64,000 nucleotides of DNA from Bacilli bacterium (lineage in GTDB: Bacteria > Bacillota_I > Bacilli_A > RF39 > UBA660). The position numbers and the translations under genes were made by a program. The notes under the pieces were generated by a model that had not been told where the DNA came from, made no database searches, and was given only the letters and a program-made list of their open reading frames with translations. The stretch lies in NCBI GenBank assembly GCA_017548925.1, contig JAFYYX010000001.1, positions 218,829 to 282,828 of the forward strand. The letters are read 5' to 3'. Positions 19,143 to 26,136 of this stretch are shown here, piece after piece; the stretch's first letter is position 1, and the number at the start of each line of letters is the position of its first letter.

Positions 19143-19973
19143 ATGAAGTTAACTAATGAATTATTTGAACGAGGAAAAAATCAAAAGGAAATTTGTTCAA
19201 TAATTGATGATGAATATGTACTACTTAAAAAATTAATGCCTTGTACAGATGATAAATTACAAGACTATATAGATTTAATAAAAAAAGCCAAAGAAGAAGG
19301 CGTTAATATTGCACAAATAGTTGATTACAAACTTATAGATGAAACAACTTGTACTTTTGGCGATAAATCATATACAACAGGTGTATTTCTTGAAGAAAGA
19401 GCAAAAGGATCACAAATGCCAGAATTTAAAATACCTATTAAATCAACAACTGATTTATGGGCATATCAAACAACCGTTAATGACTATATAACTGAACTTG
19501 AAAAAAGAGCAAGTGCTGATCAAAGCATATATGATAAATACTTAGAAGATTTTTTGAAACTAAATGATATGGGCATAATCCCTGATCCCAAACCATTAAA
19601 TGTTTTCTTTGATGAAAACAAAGGATATTCTATAATTGATGTTATAGATTCAAAACAAAATAATAATCAATACTTTGTATCATATATTTTAATGGGCGTA
19701 TTTGGTTATGGAATTCCACATACTTATCAACTTAGTAATAGCTATTATAGTTTCACAACAAAATCGCGTTACAAAAAATATGAAGAAGCATGTAAGACTA
19801 TTTTTGAAAAGGTTACTAAAGCAGCCAAGAAATACCAAATTGAAGAAGAGTATATCAAAAATGATTTAAAAAGAATGAATGATAATTGTTTTGCTAATAC
19901 CCTTGTAATAGATGATAAAGATTTAAACATATTTATAGAAAATTTTGATTTGAAAAATAATAAAAACCGTTAG
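19143..19973 (+). CDS. Protein-kinase-fold-like protein of unknown function
   Basis: 276 residues, preceded by CAGGAGG. No close family recognised. The segment GIIPDPKPLNVFFDENKG then YSIIDVID (about residues 141-168) has the layout of a kinase catalytic loop (D-x-K-P-x-N) followed after a short hairpin by an I-I-D metal motif, as in divergent kinase-like folds. The N-terminal part has no glycine loop I can identify, although VFLEERAKGSQ could be the hinge. Probably an atypical kinase or pseudokinase; unproven. Co-transcribed with pduL. Confidence 0.6.
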   Translation: MKLTNELFERGKNQKEICSIIDDEYVLLKKLMPCTDDKLQDYIDLIKKAKEEGVNIAQIVDYKLIDETTCTFGDKSYTTGVFLEERAKGSQMPEFKIPIKSTTDLWAYQTTVNDYITELEKRASADQSIYDKYLEDFLKLNDMGIIPDPKPLNVFFDENKGYSIIDVIDSKQNNNQYFVSYILMGVFGYGIPHTYQLSNSYYSFTTKSRYKKYEEACKTIFEKVTKAAKKYQIEEEYIKNDLKRMNDNCFANTLVIDDKDLNIFIENFDLKNNKNR

Positions 19974-19993
19974 ATTTTGTCTAACGTTTTTTT
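19966..19993 (+). terminator. Intrinsic terminator
   Basis: Stem CGTTAGA / TCTAACG with T-run, overlapping the stop codon of the kinase-like gene. Confidence 0.8.
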
Positions 19994-20015
19994 TATTGAA
20001 TAAATAATATAAGAG

Positions 20016-20024
20016 TGCTATAAT
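20016..20024 (+). promoter_or_regulatory. Extended -10 promoter of the first TPR gene
   Basis: TGcTATAAT, 33 bases before the ATG. Confidence 0.6.
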
Positions 20025-20056
20025 ACTTTTCACACTCAAAAAAAGGGGATATTTAT

Positions 20057-21607
20057 ATGGAAAGTACATATAAAGAAGAAATAGATAATCTAATAAATAG
20101 CGGTGAAAAAAAGATTGTACCAAAACTTTATGAATTAGCTAAAAAAAATAATAATGATCCATATATATTATTTAGAATAGCTGTTTATAAATATGAATAT
20201 GGTACACCAAGTGCTGAGGATGACTTTATTAACTTAATGAATAATAAAGATTATTTCTATGCATCAAATTATTATTTAGGTTTAATTAGTATAAGAAATA
20301 AAAAAAGAAATAATGCTATAAAATATTTAAAAAAAGCAGCGGTTGTAAATAATGAGTATTCTGTTGATGCAAAAAGATTACTTGTTCAAGAATATTATGT
20401 TATAGGAGATTATCAAACATCAATAAAATATTTTAATATATTACAAAAAGAAAACGGTAATAATGAAAACTCATATAATTATGCTGCACATTCATTTTTA
20501 GAACTAAAAATGTATTATGATGCTATAAATCAAATTAAAGAAGCAATTAAACTTAATCCACAAGAACCAAAATATATTAAGTTTATTGAAAGAATTCCTG
20601 CTGATAAGAAAAATAGTCCACTTCTATTAAAATTATTAAATGAAATAATTCCTTTAAATACACCATATACTAGAGAATTAAGATTAATGGTTCCAGATTT
20701 AATGTATAAAGCAAGATATTTAAAAGAAGCTCTAGCTTTAATTAAAAATTATGAAAAACATAATCTTACATCAGTTGATCAAACATTACTAAGTTTTAGA
20801 ATTAATTCTAAAATTAATAATGATAAAGAAGCTGAAAAATTATTTTATAGTGTAGAGAATAAAGATTTAATTAATGATGATTATTACAAAATGTTATTTA
20901 AAATGTATAATAAAGAAGCATTATTTGAAAAATCTTTAAGTGTAATTGATGAAATTGAGTATAATGAAAATATAGCATATAAATATATTTTATATTATAG
21001 AGCATCAACATTAATGCAAATGGGTTCTTATGAATCAGCTATAGTATTACTTGATGAAGCGATAAGAGATATCGTTGATACAAATGATAATGAACAAAAT
21101 ATCGCACAGTTCTATCGTTTAAGAGCATTATGTTATTATTTAAATGGTGATTATGATGATGCTAAAGATGAAATATTATCACTTGATCAAAATGATGGAA
21201 GAAAAATTGAATTATTAATAAGAAATGAATTTGATTTACCAATAGATATAATAAATAAAGAAGATTTAGCATACTATCAATTACTAAATAATTATGATGG
21301 AACAATTGTATATAATTTCATAAAAGGATTATTTGGATCAAAGAAAAGTTCATGTGGTGTAACTCCTGAAACAAATGTTGGAAGATTAATTTATGATTTA
21401 AATGAAATTATTAGTGATTTAAAACCTAATTATGGAACAAAATTAGATTCTTACTTAATTAATCTTGAAAGACCAATTGGACTTTTAAATGATATTCCTA
21501 CATCATATTTTATAATTGATGCCATGCCTGATGGAAAACTATACAATATAAAACCAATAATTCCAACAGAAGATGGAAAGAAAAATTTTCGAAGAATACG
21601 TTATTAA
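20057..21607 (+). CDS. TPR-repeat protein, paralogue A
   Basis: 516 residues, cytoplasmic (no signal peptide). Tandem helix pairs of TPR type fill residues ~1-390 (for example YYDAINQIKEAIKLNPQEPKY and YESAIVLLDEAIRD). The last ~110 residues form a separate domain: LLNNYDGTIVYNFIKG, a conserved RLIYDLNEII helix, and a final strand-rich element with PTSYFIIDAMPDGKLYNIKP. The same layout and the same C-terminal domain occur in the next gene, so the two are a tandem duplication. AAAGGGG precedes the ATG. Function unknown; the C-terminal domain may be the effector part and the TPR array the ligand-binding part. Confidence 0.8.
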   Translation: MESTYKEEIDNLINSGEKKIVPKLYELAKKNNNDPYILFRIAVYKYEYGTPSAEDDFINLMNNKDYFYASNYYLGLISIRNKKRNNAIKYLKKAAVVNNEYSVDAKRLLVQEYYVIGDYQTSIKYFNILQKENGNNENSYNYAAHSFLELKMYYDAINQIKEAIKLNPQEPKYIKFIERIPADKKNSPLLLKLLNEIIPLNTPYTRELRLMVPDLMYKARYLKEALALIKNYEKHNLTSVDQTLLSFRINSKINNDKEAEKLFYSVENKDLINDDYYKMLFKMYNKEALFEKSLSVIDEIEYNENIAYKYILYYRASTLMQMGSYESAIVLLDEAIRDIVDTNDNEQNIAQFYRLRALCYYLNGDYDDAKDEILSLDQNDGRKIELLIRNEFDLPIDIINKEDLAYYQLLNNYDGTIVYNFIKGLFGSKKSSCGVTPETNVGRLIYDLNEIISDLKPNYGTKLDSYLINLERPIGLLNDIPTSYFIIDAMPDGKLYNIKPIIPTEDGKKNFRRIRY

Positions 21608-21636
21608 AAATAGATGCATTTTGCATCTATTTTTAT
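21606..21636 (+). terminator. Intrinsic terminator of TPR paralogue A
   Basis: 13-bp stem AAAAATAGATGCA / TGCATCTATTTTT overlapping the stop codon. Confidence 0.9.
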
Positions 21637-21659
21637 TATTTGTAATAAATAAATCGTTA

Positions 21660-21668
21660 TGTTATAAT
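21660..21668 (+). promoter_or_regulatory. Extended -10 promoter of TPR paralogue B
   Basis: TGtTATAAT, 29 bases before the ATG. Each TPR paralogue therefore has its own promoter. Confidence 0.6.
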
Positions 21669-21696
21669 AAACCTCACTTAAAAAAGAGGGATTTTA

Positions 21697-23226
21697 ATGA
21701 ACGAATTTTATAAAGAAGAAATAGATAAAATATTAGATATAGAAAAAGCATCAAAAGCTAAAAAAGAATTTGATAAATTAATTGAAAGTTCAAATCACAA
21801 TCACTATGTTATTGCAGAAGCGATTAAGTTTAGATTTAAAAATAATTTTCAACAAATTCAAATTAAAGAACTACTTGAAGAACTTGATGGTGATGATGAA
21901 TATTATGATTTAACAACTTACTATAATGCTGTTTTAGAAAGTAGAAAAGTTGATAAAGAAAAAGCTATTGATGGATTAGAAAATATTCTACATAAAAATA
22001 GTGAATACGCTGAAAAAGCAAGAAAACTATATCCAGAGTTGCTTTATGATACTGAAGATTATGATACAGTTATGTCATTTTATGAATACTTAAAAGAAAA
22101 TAATGACGTAAATGATGCTGCATTATTTTATGTATCAAAAATTTATTACTTTCATCATGATATTGATAAAGCAAAAGAATTTGCTGAAGAAGCAGTAAAT
22201 TTAAATCCAAATGAAATAAAATATCATACTTTTTTACGTGCATTATACCAAGATACTAAGGACTATAAAAATGCCCTTAAAGAAGTAAGAAAACTTCAAT
22301 CTATGAATATAAATCCAAGTTTAAGAAATAAACTAGATATCTTACTTCCAGTTTTATATAACGAAATAAATTATACTGGAAAAGCATTTGAAGCAATAAA
22401 AGCAAATATCCAAAATGGAATTAATAATACAAATCAAGAATTATTATATTTTAAACTTGCAGCTGCTTATGGAGATTTTAAAACTGTAGATGAACTAACC
22501 GAAACTGTAAAAAGATTAAATAATTTCTGTTCTCAATATTTCAGAACTTTAGTTATTTCATATCAAAGTGAAAATTTATGTGACAAAGCTATTGATGTAT
22601 TTAATAGTGATGATGTTGATAATTCAGTTTTTGAAGTAAAAGTTAGCAAAGCTAATACATTAATTCAAATGAATAGAATTTCTGAAGCAAAAAAAATAAT
22701 ATCTGATTTATTGAAAAAAAGTAATAATCCACAATATAAAAGAAGTTATGCATTTTGTTTATTTCTTGAAGGCAATTATGATGATGCACGTAATATAATG
22801 CAAAAAATACCATGTATAGATAATAGATTAGATTATTATTTAAGATATAAATTAGGTATTTTAGATATTAATATGTTTAGAAATATTCCTACATATGTAA
22901 AATTATTAAATAATTATGATTTTGAAAGTGTATATAGAGATATTAGAAATAGAATATGTTCTGATGATAAACCATGTAGACTTAATAAAGATGTAAATGT
23001 AAAAAAATTTGCTTATGAAATGAGAGATTATGTTAATAGTGTTAATCCTACATACTCATTTGATAAGGATACATATTTAATAGATTATGGTTATAATATA
23101 GCTCATGTAAATGGAACACCAACAAGTTTTTTCCTTGCTGATGCAATTCCAGGCGGAGAGCTAATAACAATGAAACCTGTTATTCCGTCAAAAGATGGAT
23201 TAAAAAATTATCAGAGAGTACGTTAA
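21697..23226 (+). CDS. TPR-repeat protein, paralogue B
   Basis: 509 residues, same organisation as the preceding gene: TPR-like helices through residue ~390 (IDKAKEFAEEAVNLNPNEIKY, RISEAKKIISDLLKK) and a C-terminal domain with LLNNYDFESVYRDI, a KKFAYEMRDYV helix and PTSFFLADAIPGGELITMKP. Both proteins begin with a similar (Y)KEEIDxxL helix. Sequence divergence is high while architecture is retained, so the duplication is old. Cytoplasmic; function unknown. Confidence 0.8.
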   Translation: MNEFYKEEIDKILDIEKASKAKKEFDKLIESSNHNHYVIAEAIKFRFKNNFQQIQIKELLEELDGDDEYYDLTTYYNAVLESRKVDKEKAIDGLENILHKNSEYAEKARKLYPELLYDTEDYDTVMSFYEYLKENNDVNDAALFYVSKIYYFHHDIDKAKEFAEEAVNLNPNEIKYHTFLRALYQDTKDYKNALKEVRKLQSMNINPSLRNKLDILLPVLYNEINYTGKAFEAIKANIQNGINNTNQELLYFKLAAAYGDFKTVDELTETVKRLNNFCSQYFRTLVISYQSENLCDKAIDVFNSDDVDNSVFEVKVSKANTLIQMNRISEAKKIISDLLKKSNNPQYKRSYAFCLFLEGNYDDARNIMQKIPCIDNRLDYYLRYKLGILDINMFRNIPTYVKLLNNYDFESVYRDIRNRICSDDKPCRLNKDVNVKKFAYEMRDYVNSVNPTYSFDKDTYLIDYGYNIAHVNGTPTSFFLADAIPGGELITMKPVIPSKDGLKNYQRVR

Positions 23227-23270
23227 TAAATATTTTATTGTATAATAAATATAGTAGAAGGTGATTATAT

Positions 23271-24275
23271 ATGTCAGCATATAAAGGTTTTTATATAGGA
23301 AATGTTTATATTAAAAATCCTATTATATTTGCACCTATGGCTGGTGTATCTGATACATCTTATAGAAAAATAATTAAAGAAATGAATCCAGGACTCATAT
23401 ACTGTGAAATGGTTTCTGATAAAGCAATAGTTTATGATAATAAAAAAACTATGGATATGCTTATTATGGATGAAAAAGAAAGACCTATATCACAGCAAAT
23501 ATTTGGTAGTGATATAGATTCATTTGTTAAAGCAGCTAAGATAGTTGAAGAAACAATGAAACCAGATATCATAGATATTAATATGGGTTGTCCAGTTCCT
23601 AAAGTGGCACTTAAAAATCAAGCTGGTAGTGCACTACTTAAGAATCCAGAAAAGATAAAAGAAATAGTTAAAGCAGTAGTTAGTGCTGTATCTATTCCCG
23701 TTACAGTTAAAATAAGAAGTGGCTGGGATGAAAAAAGTATTAATGCAGTTGAAGTAGCTAAAATATGTGAAGAAGCTGGAGCAAGTGCTATAGCTATTCA
23801 TGCTAGAACTAGATCTCAAGGATATAGTGGAACTGCCAACTGGAATATTATAAAAGATGTAGTTAATGCAGTTAGTATTCCTGTAATTGGTAATGGTGAT
23901 GTAACAACTCCAGAACTAGCAAAAAAAATGCTTGATGAAACTGGATGTGCTGGAGTAATGATAGGTAGGGGAGCAATTGGTAACCCATGGCTTATTCAAA
24001 ACTCAGTTGATTATTTAGAAAAAGGAACATATCAAGAAGAAATATCTATCAAAGAAAGAATAGATATGATGAAAAAACATTTAGATATGTTAATAAAAGA
24101 TAAAAATGAACATACTGCTATTTTAGAATTTAGAAATCACTTAATGTTTTACTTTAAGTATTTACCTAACAGTAAAGAAACTAAAGTAAAATTAGTTCAA
24201 GCTAAATCTAAAGAAGAAGTATTAAACATACTAGATGAATATAGTAAATCTATTGATAAATTAAATAATAATTAA
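23271..24275 (+). CDS. dus: tRNA-dihydrouridine synthase (DusB-like)
   Basis: 334 residues, FMN TIM-barrel of the Dus family: NPIIFAPMAGVSDTSYR (17-33), QIFGSD, DINMGCPVPKV with catalytic Cys near 109, KIRSGWD, AIHARTRSQGYSG, and the FMN phosphate-binding NGDV and GRGAIGNPWLI. Reduces uridines in the tRNA D-loop. The promoter of the downstream short RNA lies within its last codons, and it has no other terminator of its own. Confidence 0.96.
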   Translation: MSAYKGFYIGNVYIKNPIIFAPMAGVSDTSYRKIIKEMNPGLIYCEMVSDKAIVYDNKKTMDMLIMDEKERPISQQIFGSDIDSFVKAAKIVEETMKPDIIDINMGCPVPKVALKNQAGSALLKNPEKIKEIVKAVVSAVSIPVTVKIRSGWDEKSINAVEVAKICEEAGASAIAIHARTRSQGYSGTANWNIIKDVVNAVSIPVIGNGDVTTPELAKKMLDETGCAGVMIGRGAIGNPWLIQNSVDYLEKGTYQEEISIKERIDMMKKHLDMLIKDKNEHTAILEFRNHLMFYFKYLPNSKETKVKLVQAKSKEEVLNILDEYSKSIDKLNNN

Positions 24276-24281
24276 TATAAT
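24253..24281 (+). promoter_or_regulatory. Strong sigma-A promoter of a short RNA
   Basis: TTGATA (24253-24258), exactly 17 bases, TATAAT (24276-24281). One of the best full promoters in the window, placed over the end of dus and reading toward a GC-rich short RNA. Predicted start near 24288. Confidence 0.75.
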
Positions 24282-24287
24282 ATAAAT

Positions 24288-24359
24288 GTAAGTGTTACCT
24301 AGTCGGGTGGCGCCTACTGCAGGTTGACGCCACACACTATGTGCTGGCGTTCTTTTTTT
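24288..24359 (+). ncRNA. Candidate short structured RNA (~70 nt), possible type I antitoxin
   Basis: Between the promoter above and a terminator lies a ~70-base segment far richer in G+C than its surroundings and without a reading frame. It can form two mutually exclusive hairpins: GTGGCG (24307-24312) with CGCCAC (24328-24333), or the terminator ACGCCACACA (24327-24336) with TGTG-C-TGGCGT (24340-24350) followed by seven T. There is no downstream sense gene to regulate (murC is on the other strand), so it is not a riboswitch. It is antisense to the 3' part of a minus-strand transcript that would encode a 22-residue hydrophobic peptide. Not recognised as SRP RNA, 6S, tmRNA or RNase P. The remaining intergenic DNA to 24613 is covered by the following entries. 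Confidence 0.6.
24327..24359 (+). terminator. Intrinsic terminator of the short RNA
   Basis: 10-bp stem with one bulged C, CTA loop, then TTCTTTTTTT. On the minus strand the same hairpin is not followed by a T-run. Confidence 0.85.
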
Positions 24360-24426
24360 AAACTAATTTTAAAATAACTATAATTAATAAAATTATAATA
24401 ACATATGGTACTGAACTCTTTGTCAT
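24358..24426 (-). CDS. Candidate 22-residue hydrophobic peptide, type I toxin-like
   Basis: On the minus strand ATG at 24426 opens a 22-codon frame: MTKSSVPY followed by a run of Val/Ile/Leu (VIIILLIIVIL) and a terminal KLV, stop TAA at 24360-24358. Such short single-helix peptides are typical of type I toxins (Ibs, Fst, TxpA classes). The nearest Shine-Dalgarno, AAGAAAGG, is 12 bases upstream and is locked in a hairpin with AACCTTT, a usual feature of translationally silenced toxin mRNAs. The stop codon abuts the 3' end of the plus-strand short RNA. Caution: AT-rich DNA yields Ile/Leu-rich frames by chance. Confidence 0.4.
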   Translation of the reverse strand: MTKSSVPYVIIILLIIVILKLV

Positions 24427-24437
24427 TACTCTTCACA

Positions 24438-24470
24438 ACCTTTCTTAAACCCAAAGGTTATTTTTTTACT
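24438..24470. promoter_or_regulatory. Hairpin that would mask the peptide's ribosome-binding site
   Basis: AACCTTT and AAAGGTT pair across a 9-base loop. Read on the minus strand, the 3' arm contains the AAAGG Shine-Dalgarno of the 22-residue peptide. Read on the plus strand the same hairpin is followed by ATTTTTTT and would be a terminator. Confidence 0.5.
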
Positions 24471-24499
24471 GCAAGATTAAGTCTTGATGTGAAAAGTAG

Positions 24500-24518
24500 A
24501 CCCACAGACATAGGTAAC
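24500..24518. repeat. Inverted-repeat arm pairing with 24294-24308
   Basis: TAGGTAAC (24511-24518), GAC (24507-24509) and ACCC (24500-24503) are complementary in order to GTTACCTA (24294-24301), GTC (24302-24304) and GGGT (24305-24308): 15 pairs with small bulges. In a minus-strand transcript starting near 24519 this would pair its 5' end with its 3' end. Confidence 0.6.
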
Positions 24519-24525
24519 AAATTTA

Positions 24526-24553
24526 ATTATATTTATAGATAATTATATTTCAA
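24526..24553 (-). promoter_or_regulatory. Minus-strand promoter for the candidate toxin mRNA
   Basis: TTGAAA (plus-strand TTTCAA 24548-24553), 16 bases, TATAAT (plus-strand ATTATA 24526-24531). Predicted start near 24519, just at the outer end of the inverted repeat, giving a transcript of about 220 bases toward dus. Confidence 0.5.
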
Positions 24554-24584
24554 TAGAAGTACCATTATATCGACAAAACATGAT

Positions 24585-24615
24585 AAAAAAGATGCTTAAT
24601 AAAGCATCTTTTTTT
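24585..24615. terminator. Bidirectional terminator downstream of murC
   Basis: Stem AAAAAAGATGCTT / AAAGCATCTTTTTTT with AAT loop; ends murC (minus) and isolates it from the convergent RNA locus. Confidence 0.85.
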
Positions 24616-25993
24616 AACATCCACAATTAGGTTTATCAATTAGTTTTTGACTTATCTTATCAACAGGGCCACAACCAATTGAACATATAACATCATTTTC
24701 TTCTAAGTGTTCATTTAAGAATTTAATTAACTCATCAGTATTACTAAAATGATATACATTTGGATTAAGTGGTTTAATCTTTTCTACTAAATCTTCAGTT
24801 TTAATATTATATATATCTTTTTCTCTACCAGCATATATATCAGTTAAAACTATATTATCAAAACCAGATAATACATTAGCAAACTCATCTAAATGATCTT
24901 TAGTTCTTGTATAAGTAAATGGTTGATGTAGTGCCCATGTTCTATTATGTTTAACTTTATTAACAGAATATAGTGTAGTAGCTATCTCTGTTGGATGATG
25001 CGCATAATCATCATATATCTTAGCACCTTTTTTACTTAAACCTAAGAATTCAAATCTTCTATGAACTCCTCTATAACCTTTAAGTGATTCACTAACAATA
25101 TTTAAATCAATACCATAAGTATTAGCAACAGCAACAGTTGCAAGTGCGTCGTATAAATTATGCTCTCCTGTAACAGCTAAATTAATATGAGTAATAATGT
25201 TACCATTATGTAAAACATCAAATGATGGATGACCATCTTCATCATAACTTGCATTTATTGCTTGATAGTCTGATTCACTATTAAGTGAGAAGTAAATAAC
25301 TTTTCCTATAGTATCATCAATTACATGCTTACTATTTTCATCATCTTTATTTATAAAGATATATCCATCTTCAGGAACTAATTTAGCAAAATTATTAAAA
25401 GATTTTTTAACATTATCTAAACTACCAAAGTATTCTAAGTGATCTGCATCAACATTAAGTATGATAGCATACTTAGGATTAAAATGTAGATAACTATCAT
25501 GATATTCACAAGCTTCTAATATAAATACATCAGAAGTACCAACATGGTTATTACCGCCAATTTCAAATGAAGTAGCACCTATTTGAACTGTTGGATCTAT
25601 TTTGGCATCTACAAAACATTTTGTAATCATACCAGATGTTGTTGATTTACCATGAGTTCCAGCAATACATATAACATTGTTATACGCTTTAGTAATTAAA
25701 CCTAAAAATTCAGCTCTTTCCATTTGTGGAATTTTAAGTTCTTTAGCTTTAACTCTTTCAGGATCATCCTCTAAAATAGCAGCTGAGTAAACTATTAAAT
25801 CTATTGAATTATCAATTACTTCTGGATGATGTCCAACACTTATTTTATAACCTTTATTTAAAAGTTTTGTAACATAATAAGTTTCTTCCATATCTGAACC
25901 AGTAACTGTAACACCTAAAGCTTCAGTTATTTCAGCTATACCACTCATAGAGCTTCCGCCGATACCAATCATGTGTATTTTTTTGTAATCCAT
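24614..25993 (-). CDS. murC: UDP-N-acetylmuramate--L-alanine ligase MurC
   Basis: 459 residues, normal length. N-terminal HMIGIGGSSMSGIAE (UDP-binding Rossmann loop), Mur-ligase P-loop GTHGKSTTSG at 112-121, EACEYHDSYLHFNP, NVDADHLEYFG, GxHNLYDALA, and DDYAHHPTEI, which is the MurC hallmark. Adds L-Ala to UDP-MurNAc in the cytoplasm, first step of the stem peptide, and proves that this organism builds peptidoglycan. Single-gene unit on the minus strand. Confidence 0.98.
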   Translation of the reverse strand: MDYKKIHMIGIGGSSMSGIAEITEALGVTVTGSDMEETYYVTKLLNKGYKISVGHHPEVIDNSIDLIVYSAAILEDDPERVKAKELKIPQMERAEFLGLITKAYNNVICIAGTHGKSTTSGMITKCFVDAKIDPTVQIGATSFEIGGNNHVGTSDVFILEACEYHDSYLHFNPKYAIILNVDADHLEYFGSLDNVKKSFNNFAKLVPEDGYIFINKDDENSKHVIDDTIGKVIYFSLNSESDYQAINASYDEDGHPSFDVLHNGNIITHINLAVTGEHNLYDALATVAVANTYGIDLNIVSESLKGYRGVHRRFEFLGLSKKGAKIYDDYAHHPTEIATTLYSVNKVKHNRTWALHQPFTYTRTKDHLDEFANVLSGFDNIVLTDIYAGREKDIYNIKTEDLVEKIKPLNPNVYHFSNTDELIKFLNEHLEENDVICSIGCGPVDKISQKLIDKPNCGC

Positions 25994-26078
25994 TTATATC
26001 ACCTTTTAAAAATTTATTCTAATAATATTATATATTTTTAAATCTTTTAATACAACTTATATTTACAAGTAAAAAATA

Positions 26079-26107
26079 TTGCCTTTTTTCTTATTTATTT
26101 GTATAAT
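26079..26107 (+). promoter_or_regulatory. Promoter of the Ig-like surface protein gene
   Basis: TTGCCT (26079-26084), 17 bases, TATAAT (26102-26107), 29 bases before the ATG. Confidence 0.6.
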
Positions 26108-26136
26108 TTATACATAATAGGAAAAGGGGTCTAGAT

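Noticed and set aside
24288-24360. Riboswitch or T-box controlling a downstream gene, because the two hairpins are mutually exclusive and GGGTGG resembles part of a T-box
   Set aside because: There is no sense-strand gene downstream until 26137, the T-box core (TGGnACCGCG) is absent, and murC lies on the other strand.
24294-24518. One single ~230-nt plus-strand RNA (SRP, RNase P or 6S type) closed by the 15-pair helix
   Set aside because: Two T-run terminators lie inside it and none of the universal sequence blocks of SRP RNA, RNase P or tmRNA is present; the convergent two-RNA reading explains promoters on both strands better.
24405-24542. A 45-codon plus-strand frame starting at ATG 24405
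   Set aside because: No ribosome-binding site, and it runs through the hairpin with T-run at 24438-24470; likely chance.
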